This document shows, in pieces, positions 44,436 to 52,784 of a stretch of DNA of 64,000 nucleotides. Each line of letters begins with the position of its first letter. The stretch's first letter is position 1. The stretch comes from Candidatus Nitrospira allomarina. GTDB taxonomy: Bacteria; Nitrospirota; Nitrospiria; Nitrospirales; UBA8639. Where the stretch lies: assembly GCF_032050975.1 (NCBI RefSeq), contig NZ_CP116967.1, forward strand, positions 1,237,001 through 1,301,000. Reading direction: 5' to 3'. Made by a program: the position numbers and the translations under genes. The notes under the pieces are model-generated. The model was not told the DNA's origin. It searched no databases and saw nothing but the letters and a program-made list of their open reading frames with translations.

Positions 44436-45335
44436 ATGAAGAATGGTAAATTGAATATTTCTCGGGGAATTCCCACTCCTGATATATCACGAATTCAGGA
44501 AAGTTTTGAGGTCGTGGCCTCTCACGGAGAGCAGATCGTTTTCCGATTTTATCATGTGTTGTTTGATAAATTTCCGGAGTTTCAGACCTTTTTCTCTCAG
44601 GCCCAGTTAGCCCAACAATATGCGGCGTTTCTAAGCGGATTCCGCACCCTGGTCATGCACATGGAAAACTCTGAGGAATTACGTTCATCCCTCGTTCAAT
44701 TGGGGGAACGGCATAGGAAATATGGTATTAAAAGCAAGCACTATCCTCCTGTCGTATATGCGCTCTTACATGTGCTGATGGAATTGGGTGGGGAAAGCAT
44801 GGATGGAAAAACATATGATGCTTGGGAAAATTTCCTTCACCTGATGAGAGCCATTATGCTTGAAGCCTACTCCCTGGAAATGTTGCCAGGTGAGAATCGG
44901 CAGAAGAATTTTCTCAGCACTGGGTCAGGAGGCCACACTAAAAGAATTCTGCTTATTGATGATGACCGCCAACTTTTGGACCTTTATCAATCATACTTGG
45001 AACTCGAAGGGTATCTATGCAGTCAAGTTTCAGATGTGGCTTGGGCATTTACCCATATTCAAATGAGTCACTATGACCTCGTCCTGACGGATTTCCAAAT
45101 GCCTGCGATGAATGGCATTCAGTTACGGAGAAACCTTGAATATGTGGGTAATGGGTGTTGCCCCCCATTTGTCTTGGTGACAGGCAGTCCCAATCAGGAG
45201 ATTCGTAGGCAGGCGTTAGAGTCCGGATTCGAGGCAGTGCTGAAAAAGCCGCATGATCTTCCTGAGCTGAGTTCTCTCGTAGGAAAAGTCTTGCAAAAAT
45301 CTATGGGTTTTCAGGGAAATCTTCAGGATATGTGA
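44436..45335 (+). CDS. Flavohemoglobin-like globin fused to a receiver domain
   Basis: A 299-residue protein with an unusual architecture. Residues 15-150 form a globin of the flavohemoglobin type: Tyr39 (FRFYHVLFDKFPEF) aligns with the distal B10 Tyr, a Gln near 60 with E7, and His93 (LGERHRKYGIKSKHYPP) with the proximal heme ligand. Residues 168-290 form a receiver with acidic residues D175-D177 (ILLIDDDRQL), phosphorylation Asp219 (LTDFQMPAMNG), Thr249 (LVTGSP) and Lys270 (LKKPH). It could couple heme binding of O2 or NO to a phosphorelay. AAAGGAAG precedes the ATG. There is no reductase or DNA-binding domain. Confidence 0.88.
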   Translation: MKNGKLNISRGIPTPDISRIQESFEVVASHGEQIVFRFYHVLFDKFPEFQTFFSQAQLAQQYAAFLSGFRTLVMHMENSEELRSSLVQLGERHRKYGIKSKHYPPVVYALLHVLMELGGESMDGKTYDAWENFLHLMRAIMLEAYSLEMLPGENRQKNFLSTGSGGHTKRILLIDDDRQLLDLYQSYLELEGYLCSQVSDVAWAFTHIQMSHYDLVLTDFQMPAMNGIQLRRNLEYVGNGCCPPFVLVTGSPNQEIRRQALESGFEAVLKKPHDLPELSSLVGKVLQKSMGFQGNLQDM

Positions 45336-45915
45336 ACCGGGATGAAGGAAATGGGGAGGAAATTTTCCCTTAAGCTAACCATATGTGTTTGCCAGGGCGT
45401 GAAACTGCAGGATTTACAAAAAAAATTACATTTGGCAGGTTTTGATAATCACCAGCCATCTCCGGGTTCGTTGTGGTGTCTTCTGTTCGTTCCCCATGCA
45501 TCGTCCATTTCACTCAGGGGTTTATGTGGGTCGTTCTGGTCAATTAAAATGCAGATGTCATGAACGGTTTGGCAGGCATTCTGAAAAGGTTAACCCACCT
45601 CCATCGCCACCCCTTCGCTGTCCATACCCTCACCAAAGCGAACGCCAGCTCCTAGTAGCTTGGGAAAAGAGTCTATCCTTCTAATCTTTTCCGGCTGTAT
45701 AGGAATATACAGATCAATAGGCACCAAATTATGAAAAGGGCTTTGATGAATTCAGATGACAGGAATGGATTATTGCTTTTTCAGTTCGTGAATTTGTCTA
45801 AGTGGGGATGGGTTACGGTTCGTGTGGCCAATCTTTTCCTCTCGTCTTTTCACAAAAATGTGAGGGTGTGCATTGCATGTGGCTTGTGTCTGGCTGATCC
45901 CTTGAGGGAGATGGT
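45336..45915. other. Gene-poor stretch with weak small ORFs
   Basis: About 580 bases. A frame at 45731-45919 (62 codons, with a CIACGLC segment near its end) overlaps the start of the next gene by four bases, but it has no clear ribosome-binding site or family. Another frame at 45342-45563 has poor composition. Neither is supported. Confidence 0.35.
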
Positions 45916-46278
45916 ATGATGGGATCCTACATTAATTCTCTTGGAGAGGGTGGTCAAAGTATGGATATTGACATATTTCGCCAAATGGTGGCGAAAAAAC
46001 CCGATGGGTTTTTAGGACGATATGGGCTTGGAGACAAGCTACTGAAGGAAGGGGAGCATCTTGAAGAAGCGGTGGAGCACTTGCGTGTTGCTGTCACATT
46101 GGATCCCATTCATGTCGCCTCCCATTTGGCTTTAGGGCGGGCATTGGCTGGACTGAAGCGTCATGAGGAGGCCAAGACTGTGCTGGTGGCTGGTATCGAT
46201 GCGGCTTTGTCAGGCCGGTCCAGCGGGGGTGGGGATCTCGTTCCGGAAATGCGTGCTCTGATTCAGGAATTGGGATAA
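45916..46278 (+). CDS. Small TPR-like protein
   Basis: A helical protein of 105-120 residues with one or two TPR units: GFLGRYGLGDKLLKEGEHLE and LDPIHVASHLALGRALAGLK, then EEAKTVLVAGIDAALSG. It has no signal peptide. Two starts are possible: ATG 45916 with GAGGGAG five bases upstream, or ATG 45961 (MDIDIFRQMVAKKP), where the conserved-looking part begins. It may act as an adaptor; its partner is unknown. The secreted IPT-like gene follows on the same strand. Confidence 0.7.
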   Translation: MMGSYINSLGEGGQSMDIDIFRQMVAKKPDGFLGRYGLGDKLLKEGEHLEEAVEHLRVAVTLDPIHVASHLALGRALAGLKRHEEAKTVLVAGIDAALSGRSSGGGDLVPEMRALIQELG

Positions 46279-46304
46279 GAGACACTTTCCTAACACTTAA
46301 ACTT

Positions 46305-46775
46305 GTGAGGTTTCTCATGTTGGTGAGGATTTCCTACCTATTTGGACCCCTTGTCTTTTTAGCGTTTGGCCTGATCGGGGTGGATGGTTCCTGGGGACAA
46401 GGGGTACCTGGTCAATCTGTGGAAGAATCAGGTGGTTTTGTGATTCCGGAATCGATTAAGGGGTTTGATGAGCAAAAGGTCAAAAATGATCCCATCTGTG
46501 ATTCCAGCGTCCGTCCTCAAATTGATCATGTAAAACCGGACGAAATGAAAACCGGTGATAGCGTTGTGGTAGAGGGAAAGTATTTCGGAAAGAAAAAGGA
46601 GTGTTTGCACGGTGTGACTTTTGGTTCTGTCCCGGCCAAGGCATTTTCGTTTGTGGATGATGAACGCGTGGAAGTGGTCGTACCGGAAGGGTTACGATCC
46701 GGCGTCACATTTTTAAATATTGAGACAGGTGGTGGAACAGCACGAAAGGGAGTTTTGATTCAATCAAAAGACTAA
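46305..46775 (+). CDS. Exported protein with IPT/TIG-like domain
   Basis: A protein of about 152-156 residues starting at GTG 46305 or ATG 46317. The N-terminus is a signal peptide (ISYLFGPLVFLAFGLIGV). The C-terminal 90 residues resemble an IPT/TIG immunoglobulin-like fold (PQIDHVKPDEMKTGDSVVVE, GKYFGKKKECLHGVTFGS, VEVVVPEGLRSGVTFLNIET), which often binds partners in the envelope. The function is unknown. The ribosome-binding site is weak. Confidence 0.7.
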   Translation: MRFLMLVRISYLFGPLVFLAFGLIGVDGSWGQGVPGQSVEESGGFVIPESIKGFDEQKVKNDPICDSSVRPQIDHVKPDEMKTGDSVVVEGKYFGKKKECLHGVTFGSVPAKAFSFVDDERVEVVVPEGLRSGVTFLNIETGGGTARKGVLIQSKD

Positions 46776-47133
46776 GTGTATTTCGCAAGTAATGGAACCC
46801 ATTTTTGAAGATTTCACTCCGTTCCTGGGTTTTCGGTTTTGAGTCATTCCTTGATTGGCCCCCTTTTTAGCCATCGATTATAAAGGTTGTGTCAATCGGC
46901 ATCTTCTCACATCAACAATTGGCTTGATTGGATCGAAAAATTTTCAAATGGCCTGAGAACATATTCAACCGTCCTCCTGTCCCGGTTCTGCGTGGGCTTG
47001 CTCTCCCGACTTTAGCTAACCCGTAAAGGATTTTATGCGGGGAGTGTGAGGAATTTTCCCTGGACCGCCGCGCGCAGGTACTCCTTATTGTCCTGTCCTG
47101 TTCTCATCTTCTTTCTCAACAAAATATGAAACA
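46776..47133. other. Intergenic region between convergent genes
   Basis: About 360 bases between convergent genes. I see no gene and no clear intrinsic terminator. Confidence 0.35.
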
Positions 47134-47697
47134 TTATTGAACTATTTGTTCACGTTTAAAATTTGCCACGGCTTGTTTCTCACATTCCGGGCAAATGCCA
47201 TGGGTAAAGGTCATATTGGAGTGAGCGGTAAAATAGGTTTCCAGTTGGTGCCAGGTCTCCCTCTCATCACGAATTTTTTTGCAATCCGCGCAGATAGGTA
47301 AAAGTCCTTCCAGCAATTGGATTCGTGTGAGGGTCTCTTCTCTTCGGGCGATGAGCGCATTGCGATGATACAACAGTATGGCAATGATCCACATTGCAAA
47401 AAGCGCTAATCCACGATTCGTAAAAACTTTCCAAATTGGGACAACCAATGGTTCGGGTGAGTGAAAAATCCCGACAATGGTCAAGATAGAACACACAAGG
47501 ACTATTGCGGGCATAGCCCATGCGGGATGCAGAAAAGACCCGATCAAGACGGCTAAGATATACGGTATGGCACAGGCAACTCCTAAGGGTATGTGAAGGT
47601 CTACATAGAACGTCGCGACAATTAGGAGAAGGGACAGGGCCCACATCCTCGATTGTGGATGTTGGAGGCTGCGGTCTCTTCTCTTTACGTTCTGCAA
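47134..47697 (-). CDS. Membrane protein with Cys-pair sensor-like tail
   Basis: A 187-residue protein with about four membrane helices (including MWALSLLLIVATFYVDLHIP and AIVLVCSILTIVGI), then a coiled stretch (RREETLTRIQLLEG) and a C-terminal ICADCKKIRDERETWHQLE ... HGICPECE domain. That tail is a common appendage in sensor kinases and regulators and may bind a metal. There is no kinase domain here, so it may be a truncated or partner-dependent sensor. TTG 47697 follows GGAG by seven bases. Confidence 0.7.
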   Translation of the reverse strand: MQNVKRRDRSLQHPQSRMWALSLLLIVATFYVDLHIPLGVACAIPYILAVLIGSFLHPAWAMPAIVLVCSILTIVGIFHSPEPLVVPIWKVFTNRGLALFAMWIIAILLYHRNALIARREETLTRIQLLEGLLPICADCKKIRDERETWHQLETYFTAHSNMTFTHGICPECEKQAVANFKREQIVQ

Positions 47698-47940
47698 GGA
47701 TTTTCTCCAAGTGGACGAACGTGAGAATCGAAGTGCCCTTCCGGGATCCGGCCTTAAGCGCCAAACAAATTTTGCGGCATTATAGTTGAGTGGAGGACGG
47801 TATGATAGTTTCTATTAGTGGGGAGTCTTAGTAGAGCCTTTGGCAATTTGGTCTTGTAGGGGTCACGAGAGATTGAAAATCGTGAGATGGAGTCGGAGAT
47901 CGTTCCCTGTGACAAACAAGCACCAACCAGTTAATTCCCA

Positions 47941-48765
47941 TTACCCATGATGCCAGATGGTTAACACCGGGTCTGCCGTTCGCGGACGGAGGGGAGCTTG
48001 GTGAAGATAGTGGCCGACACAAACGAGGCCGATGTCTTCCGCGATGCCTCCCGCCACCTCTGCTTCGGCGGTACTATGATTGATCATGACGAAGGTTCCG
48101 CCAAAAACGAGATTATTGGCCACTCGGGCGAATATAGCGCTCGGATTGAATAAGCTAAGCGGTAATCGCCAGGCCAGTAGGGGTTGGGGGGTGACGAAGG
48201 GATACCAGGCCGTAATAATATCGGCCTGTCCGGTGAACTGGCGAAAGTCTGCAACCACATACTGGGTTTGCGACAAATCTTGAATGTGGCCCCTGGCATA
48301 ATCGATGCGGCTTCGCCCGTTACAATACAGACGATGCCCATCTATCTCGACGCCGGTCAGGCGGTTGGGATGGAAGAATGTGTGTAGGGCCGCAGCATAA
48401 GCGAAATTGGCACTCCCGAGATCACAGACCCGTTGATTGAGGGGAACAGGCCAACCAAGAGCATGTCTGGCACGATCCAAAATGTCCAAATATGAATAAT
48501 TCAGAAGAGCAGTTTCGGGAGTAAGCGATATTTCGAAGCGCGAACGATATGACTTCGCCAGCTGGTCGATTCTATGTTCTTGGATCGATGTCAGATTGGT
48601 CAATGGCCCTTTGAGACCTTCGCGGAATGGTCCACGAGACCATCGCAGAGCTTGCGAGGCTTCATACCAGAATCGATGATAGCCCGATCGGAGCCGGTCG
48701 GCCAGGGATATCCCTTTTGAGCGTTGGCCCTTGAGCCAGCCGGAGGCTGGTACTGGATTTCTCAT
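47941..48765 (-). CDS. SAM-methyltransferase-like protein
   Basis: A 274-residue soluble protein. The glycine-rich motif is divergent (RVCDLGSANFAYAAALHTFF), followed by TGVEIDGHRLYCNG with the acidic ribose-binding residue and, later, NLVFGGTFVMINHS. This suggests a class I methyltransferase fold with weakened SAM-binding glycines. The N-terminal 90 residues are basic and helical. No substrate can be assigned. Confidence 0.6.
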   Translation of the reverse strand: MRNPVPASGWLKGQRSKGISLADRLRSGYHRFWYEASQALRWSRGPFREGLKGPLTNLTSIQEHRIDQLAKSYRSRFEISLTPETALLNYSYLDILDRARHALGWPVPLNQRVCDLGSANFAYAAALHTFFHPNRLTGVEIDGHRLYCNGRSRIDYARGHIQDLSQTQYVVADFRQFTGQADIITAWYPFVTPQPLLAWRLPLSLFNPSAIFARVANNLVFGGTFVMINHSTAEAEVAGGIAEDIGLVCVGHYLHQAPLRPRTADPVLTIWHHG

Positions 48766-48948
48766 TTCTAGAAGGACCTGTTGAAGAGGGACGGATATCT
48801 CGATCGCTCTTTTATGTATTTCGGTAGGGGCGAGAGTCGTCTTAAATGATCATGCGAGAAAGGCCGGCATGAATCGTCTGAGCGCCTTGTGCTATGGTTA
48901 TTTCTCTTTTACCAGACAAAGGGGGATATCTGACAAGGAGAGAAGCGC

Positions 48949-49434
48949 ATGATTGATGAAGTGGAAGGTGACATTCTATTAAGTGAGGCCGTGGCTGTTG
49001 CCCATGGTGTAGCCCCACATGACAATTTCGCAAATGGATTGGCGCTCGCGTTACGGGAGCGGTGGCCCGCGATGTACAAAGACTTTCGTCATTATTGCCA
49101 GGTTTCCAATCCGAAGTCCGGTGAATTATGGAGTTGGGCCGGGGCCGGAAACGTGCGGATTATCAATCTCTTGACACAGGAAGCTCCACCGAGTCACGGG
49201 GCCAATCCGGGAAAAGCATCGGTTGAAAATATCAATCATTGTTTGAAAGCGCTTCGGAAAATGATTGAATCCGAAAAGTTCAGCAGTGTGGCGTTACCAC
49301 GGCTTGCGACCGGAGTGGGGGGATTGGATTGGAAGGATGTGAAACCATTAATTGAAAAGCATCTCGGAGATTTACCCATTTCCGTGTATGTCTATTCCAC
49401 CTATCATCCAGGAGTAAAAGCCAAAGAACGCTAA
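48949..49434 (+). CDS. Stand-alone macro-domain protein
   Basis: A 161-residue macro-domain protein of the ADP-ribose-binding type. It begins VEGDILLSEAVAVAHGVAP; a typical macro domain has GDI followed by an Asn at the catalytic position, here replaced within AVAHGVAP. Other loops are ALPRLATGVGGLDWKDVKPL and SVYVYSTYHPG. It probably recognises or removes ADP-ribose or related metabolites. AAGGAG precedes the ATG. It converges with the UspA gene, with only 22 bases between them. Confidence 0.82.
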   Translation: MIDEVEGDILLSEAVAVAHGVAPHDNFANGLALALRERWPAMYKDFRHYCQVSNPKSGELWSWAGAGNVRIINLLTQEAPPSHGANPGKASVENINHCLKALRKMIESEKFSSVALPRLATGVGGLDWKDVKPLIEKHLGDLPISVYVYSTYHPGVKAKER

Positions 49435-49456
49435 CGCCGAGCGCAGCCCGTCCTGT

Positions 49457-50320
49457 TTACCGAATCACGAGAATGGATCGCGTTGTCTGGTGGAGCACGG
49501 TATGGGACACGGTGCCCAACACAAACCGAGTGATCGTTGAAGGATGGTGTATTCCCATCACCAGGAGATCTGGTTCTGTGATTGAGGCCTGTTCCAATAT
49601 CGTATTCGCCGGGGCTCCTAATCCCACATATCCCTTGACTGAATCGTAACAACCCTTGAGTTGACTGACGGCCTGCTCAAGGAAGGCTTCGGTGCTCTTT
49701 AAGGCCTGTTCGATTTTGTCCTCCGGTGCAGAGACGCCTCCCCGAAAGAGGGACCGTGGAAGCGGTACCACCGACAAGAGGGTGATCTCTGTCTGTGGTT
49801 GAAAGGGGTGTTTGGTTAAAAACTGGCGCACCTTTTCAACATCAGTGGAGCTTTGGATGGCAATCAGAATTTTCCTGATTTCCGTTAATGGCCCGTTGGT
49901 GATCAGGACTGGACATACTGCGTGGGTCAGAACCCGTTGCGAAACACTCCCCAGAAAAAGCTCCTCTACCTGCCCCCTTCCACGAGCGCCCATCAGAATG
50001 AGATCAGGATGTTCCTCCTGGGCCACCGATAAAATGAGCTCGGCCGGTGAGCCTTCTTCCAATCGGGTTTCCAGCGACTTCACCTTGTCTGAGAGGAGAG
50101 TCTTGCTGCGTGTTAAAGCCTGCTCCCCGTCTTTGCGGAGTGCTTCCTCTGCGACTTTCGACAGGTCAAAGGCAATTTCAGGCCCGAGCATAGAAAAGGT
50201 TAACCGAGGGAGATCTATAACATGCAGAATGGTCAGGGTCCTGACTGAGGTTAAGCTCATGACAGCCTTTGTGGCGTGGGAGGATTGTTCCGATCCATCA
50301 GTGGCCAGTAGTACTCGCAT
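49457..50320 (-). CDS. Tandem UspA universal stress protein
   Basis: A 287-residue protein made of two UspA domains. Domain 1 (about 1-140) has the ATP-binding loop MGARGRGQVEELFLGSVSQR; domain 2 (about 150-287) has MGIHHPSTITRFVLGTVSHT. Both keep the G-x2-G/H...G-S/T phosphate pattern to differing degrees. Such proteins respond to starvation or oxidative stress. GAGGAG precedes the ATG. Confidence 0.9.
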   Translation of the reverse strand: MRVLLATDGSEQSSHATKAVMSLTSVRTLTILHVIDLPRLTFSMLGPEIAFDLSKVAEEALRKDGEQALTRSKTLLSDKVKSLETRLEEGSPAELILSVAQEEHPDLILMGARGRGQVEELFLGSVSQRVLTHAVCPVLITNGPLTEIRKILIAIQSSTDVEKVRQFLTKHPFQPQTEITLLSVVPLPRSLFRGGVSAPEDKIEQALKSTEAFLEQAVSQLKGCYDSVKGYVGLGAPANTILEQASITEPDLLVMGIHHPSTITRFVLGTVSHTVLHQTTRSILVIR

Positions 50321-50570
50321 TGGTCATTTCTCCTCTTTCATCTTTTCATGGTGATCTTGCATGGTCCTGCCTTCTTAGACGCTCTGTGACTGGGGTTTGG
50401 GTCGTCGGTCAGCCCTGTATGTTTTTTATCTTGACTCAGGCACTCAAGTCGAGATGTCCCCAAAAGGATCAAAGAATTGTTGAGCTTCCATCGTTTGGCA
50501 TTATTCCTGTTTTCTCAAGCGGCGTCATTTGTCGAAGATGGAATTTGCATCATTGGTGAGACTGCACTGT

Positions 50571-51602
50571 TCAAAGAGGCTTTCCGCTTTCACATGGGCA
50601 GGGAGCAGGATCTTTCAGAGAAGCCTGTTTTGGGCGGAGCATGGCCTTGAGAGCACCGGTAATTCGTGATTGGGGATCCTGGCGAAAGATCTGTTTCAAC
50701 ATTGCATAGAGTGCAGGGTGTTTCTGTTTCATCTTCGCGGGTTTTTCAAAAAAATATTCTGAGACCACCGCGAAAAATTCCGCCTCGTTTGTGAGCCCAT
50801 AGGGATTGATGTCTGAATGCCCCTTTCGGATTTGGTTCATTTCATTCTGAACCAGGTTAAGCCAGGGTCTAATGGCCTGGCCGGGCAAGGCAACCTCAGG
50901 AACCCCGTCTACGGTGCCATCAGATTTATCCAATAAATGGGTAAACTCATGGATACCCACATTATGTCCATGTGAGGGTTGGAGAAATCCTTGCAATAAA
51001 TCCGGTTTGGACAAAATCATCATGCGGTTCATCGCCCCTGTTCCAACCATGCCTGAGATAGGGTGCTCTTGAGCTGATCCCATTTGATACCCCTCATCGA
51101 AGGAGGTCGGATAAATCAGGATTTCCCTGATATGTTCCCATTCCCAGCCTGGAAATCCAAATATGGGAATGATGGCACTTGCTGCAACCAATACCCGGAC
51201 GGTGTCATCAACCGACGTATTGATGCCGGTGATTCGCTTTTCACGAAGAAAAATATGAACTTCTTCTCGAAAACGGTTTTGGTCGCGGAGAGAAAGCGCC
51301 TGATAGAATGGGACATTCTGTGCCAGAATTTTTTCCCATTCGGTAGGAAACGGGGCTTGACGAATCCTCGCCCGGTGCCGAATATGACGAGTCAGGAAGC
51401 GGTACAACCAGGCGCCGCCCAGCGTGATGCCCAAAAGCCGAATGACGATGTCGAGTAGAGACGGTTGATTTGGCCAAAGAATGACGAAGATGAGGAAACC
51501 CACAATTCCGGTAAAGAGGATGGCTAGGAGACGGGTGAGATGTTCCTGGGGGTGAGCTTTTTCCCCCTGATGGATTCCAGGTTTGTTTGTCAATGGTGCC
51601 AT
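50571..51602 (-). CDS. M90/MtfA-type zinc peptidase with truncated SEC-C tail
   Basis: A 343-residue protein. An N-terminal membrane pair (LLAILFTGIVGFLIFVIL) anchors a metallopeptidase domain with HEFTHLLDKSDGTVDGVP (HExxH) and a downstream Glu (LTNEAEFFAVVSEYFFEKP). The C-terminus ends in PCPCESGKPL, the beginning of a SEC-C zinc motif. A one-base deletion in the GCC at 50578-50580 would continue it as K-L-F-E-Q-C, restoring exact SEC-C spacing, with a stop at 50525. The stop therefore looks like a late frameshift. Confidence 0.82.
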   Translation of the reverse strand: MAPLTNKPGIHQGEKAHPQEHLTRLLAILFTGIVGFLIFVILWPNQPSLLDIVIRLLGITLGGAWLYRFLTRHIRHRARIRQAPFPTEWEKILAQNVPFYQALSLRDQNRFREEVHIFLREKRITGINTSVDDTVRVLVAASAIIPIFGFPGWEWEHIREILIYPTSFDEGYQMGSAQEHPISGMVGTGAMNRMMILSKPDLLQGFLQPSHGHNVGIHEFTHLLDKSDGTVDGVPEVALPGQAIRPWLNLVQNEMNQIRKGHSDINPYGLTNEAEFFAVVSEYFFEKPAKMKQKHPALYAMLKQIFRQDPQSRITGALKAMLRPKQASLKDPAPCPCESGKPL

Positions 51603-51817
51603 GTCGAGTTAATTCTTAAAATTTTCTTTACATTACCAATTTTCGTGGCACTCTCGATGCCAACAAAAATATCTGTGAGGGGAGGGGACAAGTAATGACC
51701 GTGCAAAGTTGGAACAGCATTTCATGTTTTCTTCTGGACCCTACCCGTTTAGTCCATTGATATGGCCAAGGACGCTTTCACGATATCCGGAATTTGCCAG
51801 ATAAGGGGGACTCTACC

Positions 51818-52279
51818 ATGAAGTCAAAAGGCAAAGGGCGAGGGGTTGTCTGGTGGGGGGCAGGGATCTGCCTAGCGATTGCCGTGTGCATGGCCGGTGG
51901 CGGGATAGCGGGGTCTCAAGAGTTATCTTTTTCCACACCTCGCCAGGTGGTGGAACAGTGGTTTGCAGTTTACCCGGGAAATATGGAACGGGCCGCTGAG
52001 CTGACGACAACGGCCTTTAGGGAAGGGGTATCCAAAGAAGAATGGATTGCAATCCGAGGCCCGTATCTTCGGGACCTCCAGTTGAAATATGTGCGTGCCA
52101 AGATAGCCCATGAGAAGATGGTGGGAGAAGAAGCCCATGTGATTGTCCATGCTCACATTGTCACGCTGATGGGTGATCAGCCGCAGGATGAGTTGTATGT
52201 CCTGCTGAAGAATCCTGAGGGCAGGTGGGTAATCGATCAGGTGGAAGTATATACGGAATCGTTTAATACGGGTCCTTGA
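51818..52279 (+). CDS. Exported NTF2/DUF4878-like protein
   Basis: A 153-residue exported protein. The signal segment contains GVVWWGAGICLAIAVCMAGG. The mature part (TPRQVVEQWFAVYPGNMERA, AHVIVHAHIVTLMGDQP, WVIDQVEVYTES) fits a small alpha+beta NTF2-like fold as in DUF4878 proteins. GGGGGA lies upstream of ATG 51818. No catalytic residues are evident; binding of a lipid or small ligand is possible. Confidence 0.65.
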   Translation: MKSKGKGRGVVWWGAGICLAIAVCMAGGGIAGSQELSFSTPRQVVEQWFAVYPGNMERAAELTTTAFREGVSKEEWIAIRGPYLRDLQLKYVRAKIAHEKMVGEEAHVIVHAHIVTLMGDQPQDELYVLLKNPEGRWVIDQVEVYTESFNTGP

Positions 52280-52334
52280 ATCGGAAGGAGTCGGGAGCTG
52301 CAGAGGATGATGCAGCCATGTCCCGGCTTATCTT

Positions 52335-52784
52335 CTACCCCGCGATTTCTTTAATGATGTCCCAGGCAGAGATAATTCCCACCAATTGATGATCTCCTTC
52401 CACCACGGGCAGTAAATAGACCGTTTTTGGAGTTTTCATGATCAAAGCGGCGCAGGCCAGTACGGAGTCATCCGGTCGGGCACATGGAGGGTGGGGATTC
52501 ATGACCTGAGTGACCGGGTTTGGTTTAAGTTCTCCGAGGCGTTCATGAAACCTTACAAGGTTCGGAGCAAAACGAACATCGGGAAGATCCCCTTGAGAAA
52601 TGTAGGGAGGCATGGCCCGTTCAAGAATCTGCCAGAAATTCAGTGTTCCCAGTAACATCTTCTTCTCACCCACGACCGGAAAGTCTTGGAGGCGGAGATC
52701 TGTCATTTGGCGAAGGGCTTCCCCGATCGTGCATTGGGGCGGGATGGTGTGTGCCTGACGGATCATGATGTCCTGGGCCTTCAT
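52335..52784 (-). CDS. CBS-pair protein coupled to the ion transporter
   Basis: A 149-residue protein with two CBS motifs (IMIRQAHTIPPQCTIGEALR and VMNPHPPCARPDDSVLACAA). Its ATG overlaps the stop of the transporter gene (ATGA at 52781-52784), implying translational coupling and a regulatory role for that transporter. The frame could extend to 52976, but that part lies inside the transporter gene and is not CBS-like. Nucleotide-dependent gating is inferred. Confidence 0.85.
   Translation of the reverse strand: MKAQDIMIRQAHTIPPQCTIGEALRQMTDLRLQDFPVVGEKKMLLGTLNFWQILERAMPPYISQGDLPDVRFAPNLVRFHERLGELKPNPVTQVMNPHPPCARPDDSVLACAALIMKTPKTVYLLPVVEGDHQLVGIISAWDIIKEIAG

Noticed and set aside
45731-45919. 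Small ORF with a CIACGLC segment overlapping the TPR-like gene
   Set aside because: The four-base overlap and the Cys cluster are attractive, but there is no ribosome-binding site, and the rest of the peptide does not resemble a ferredoxin.
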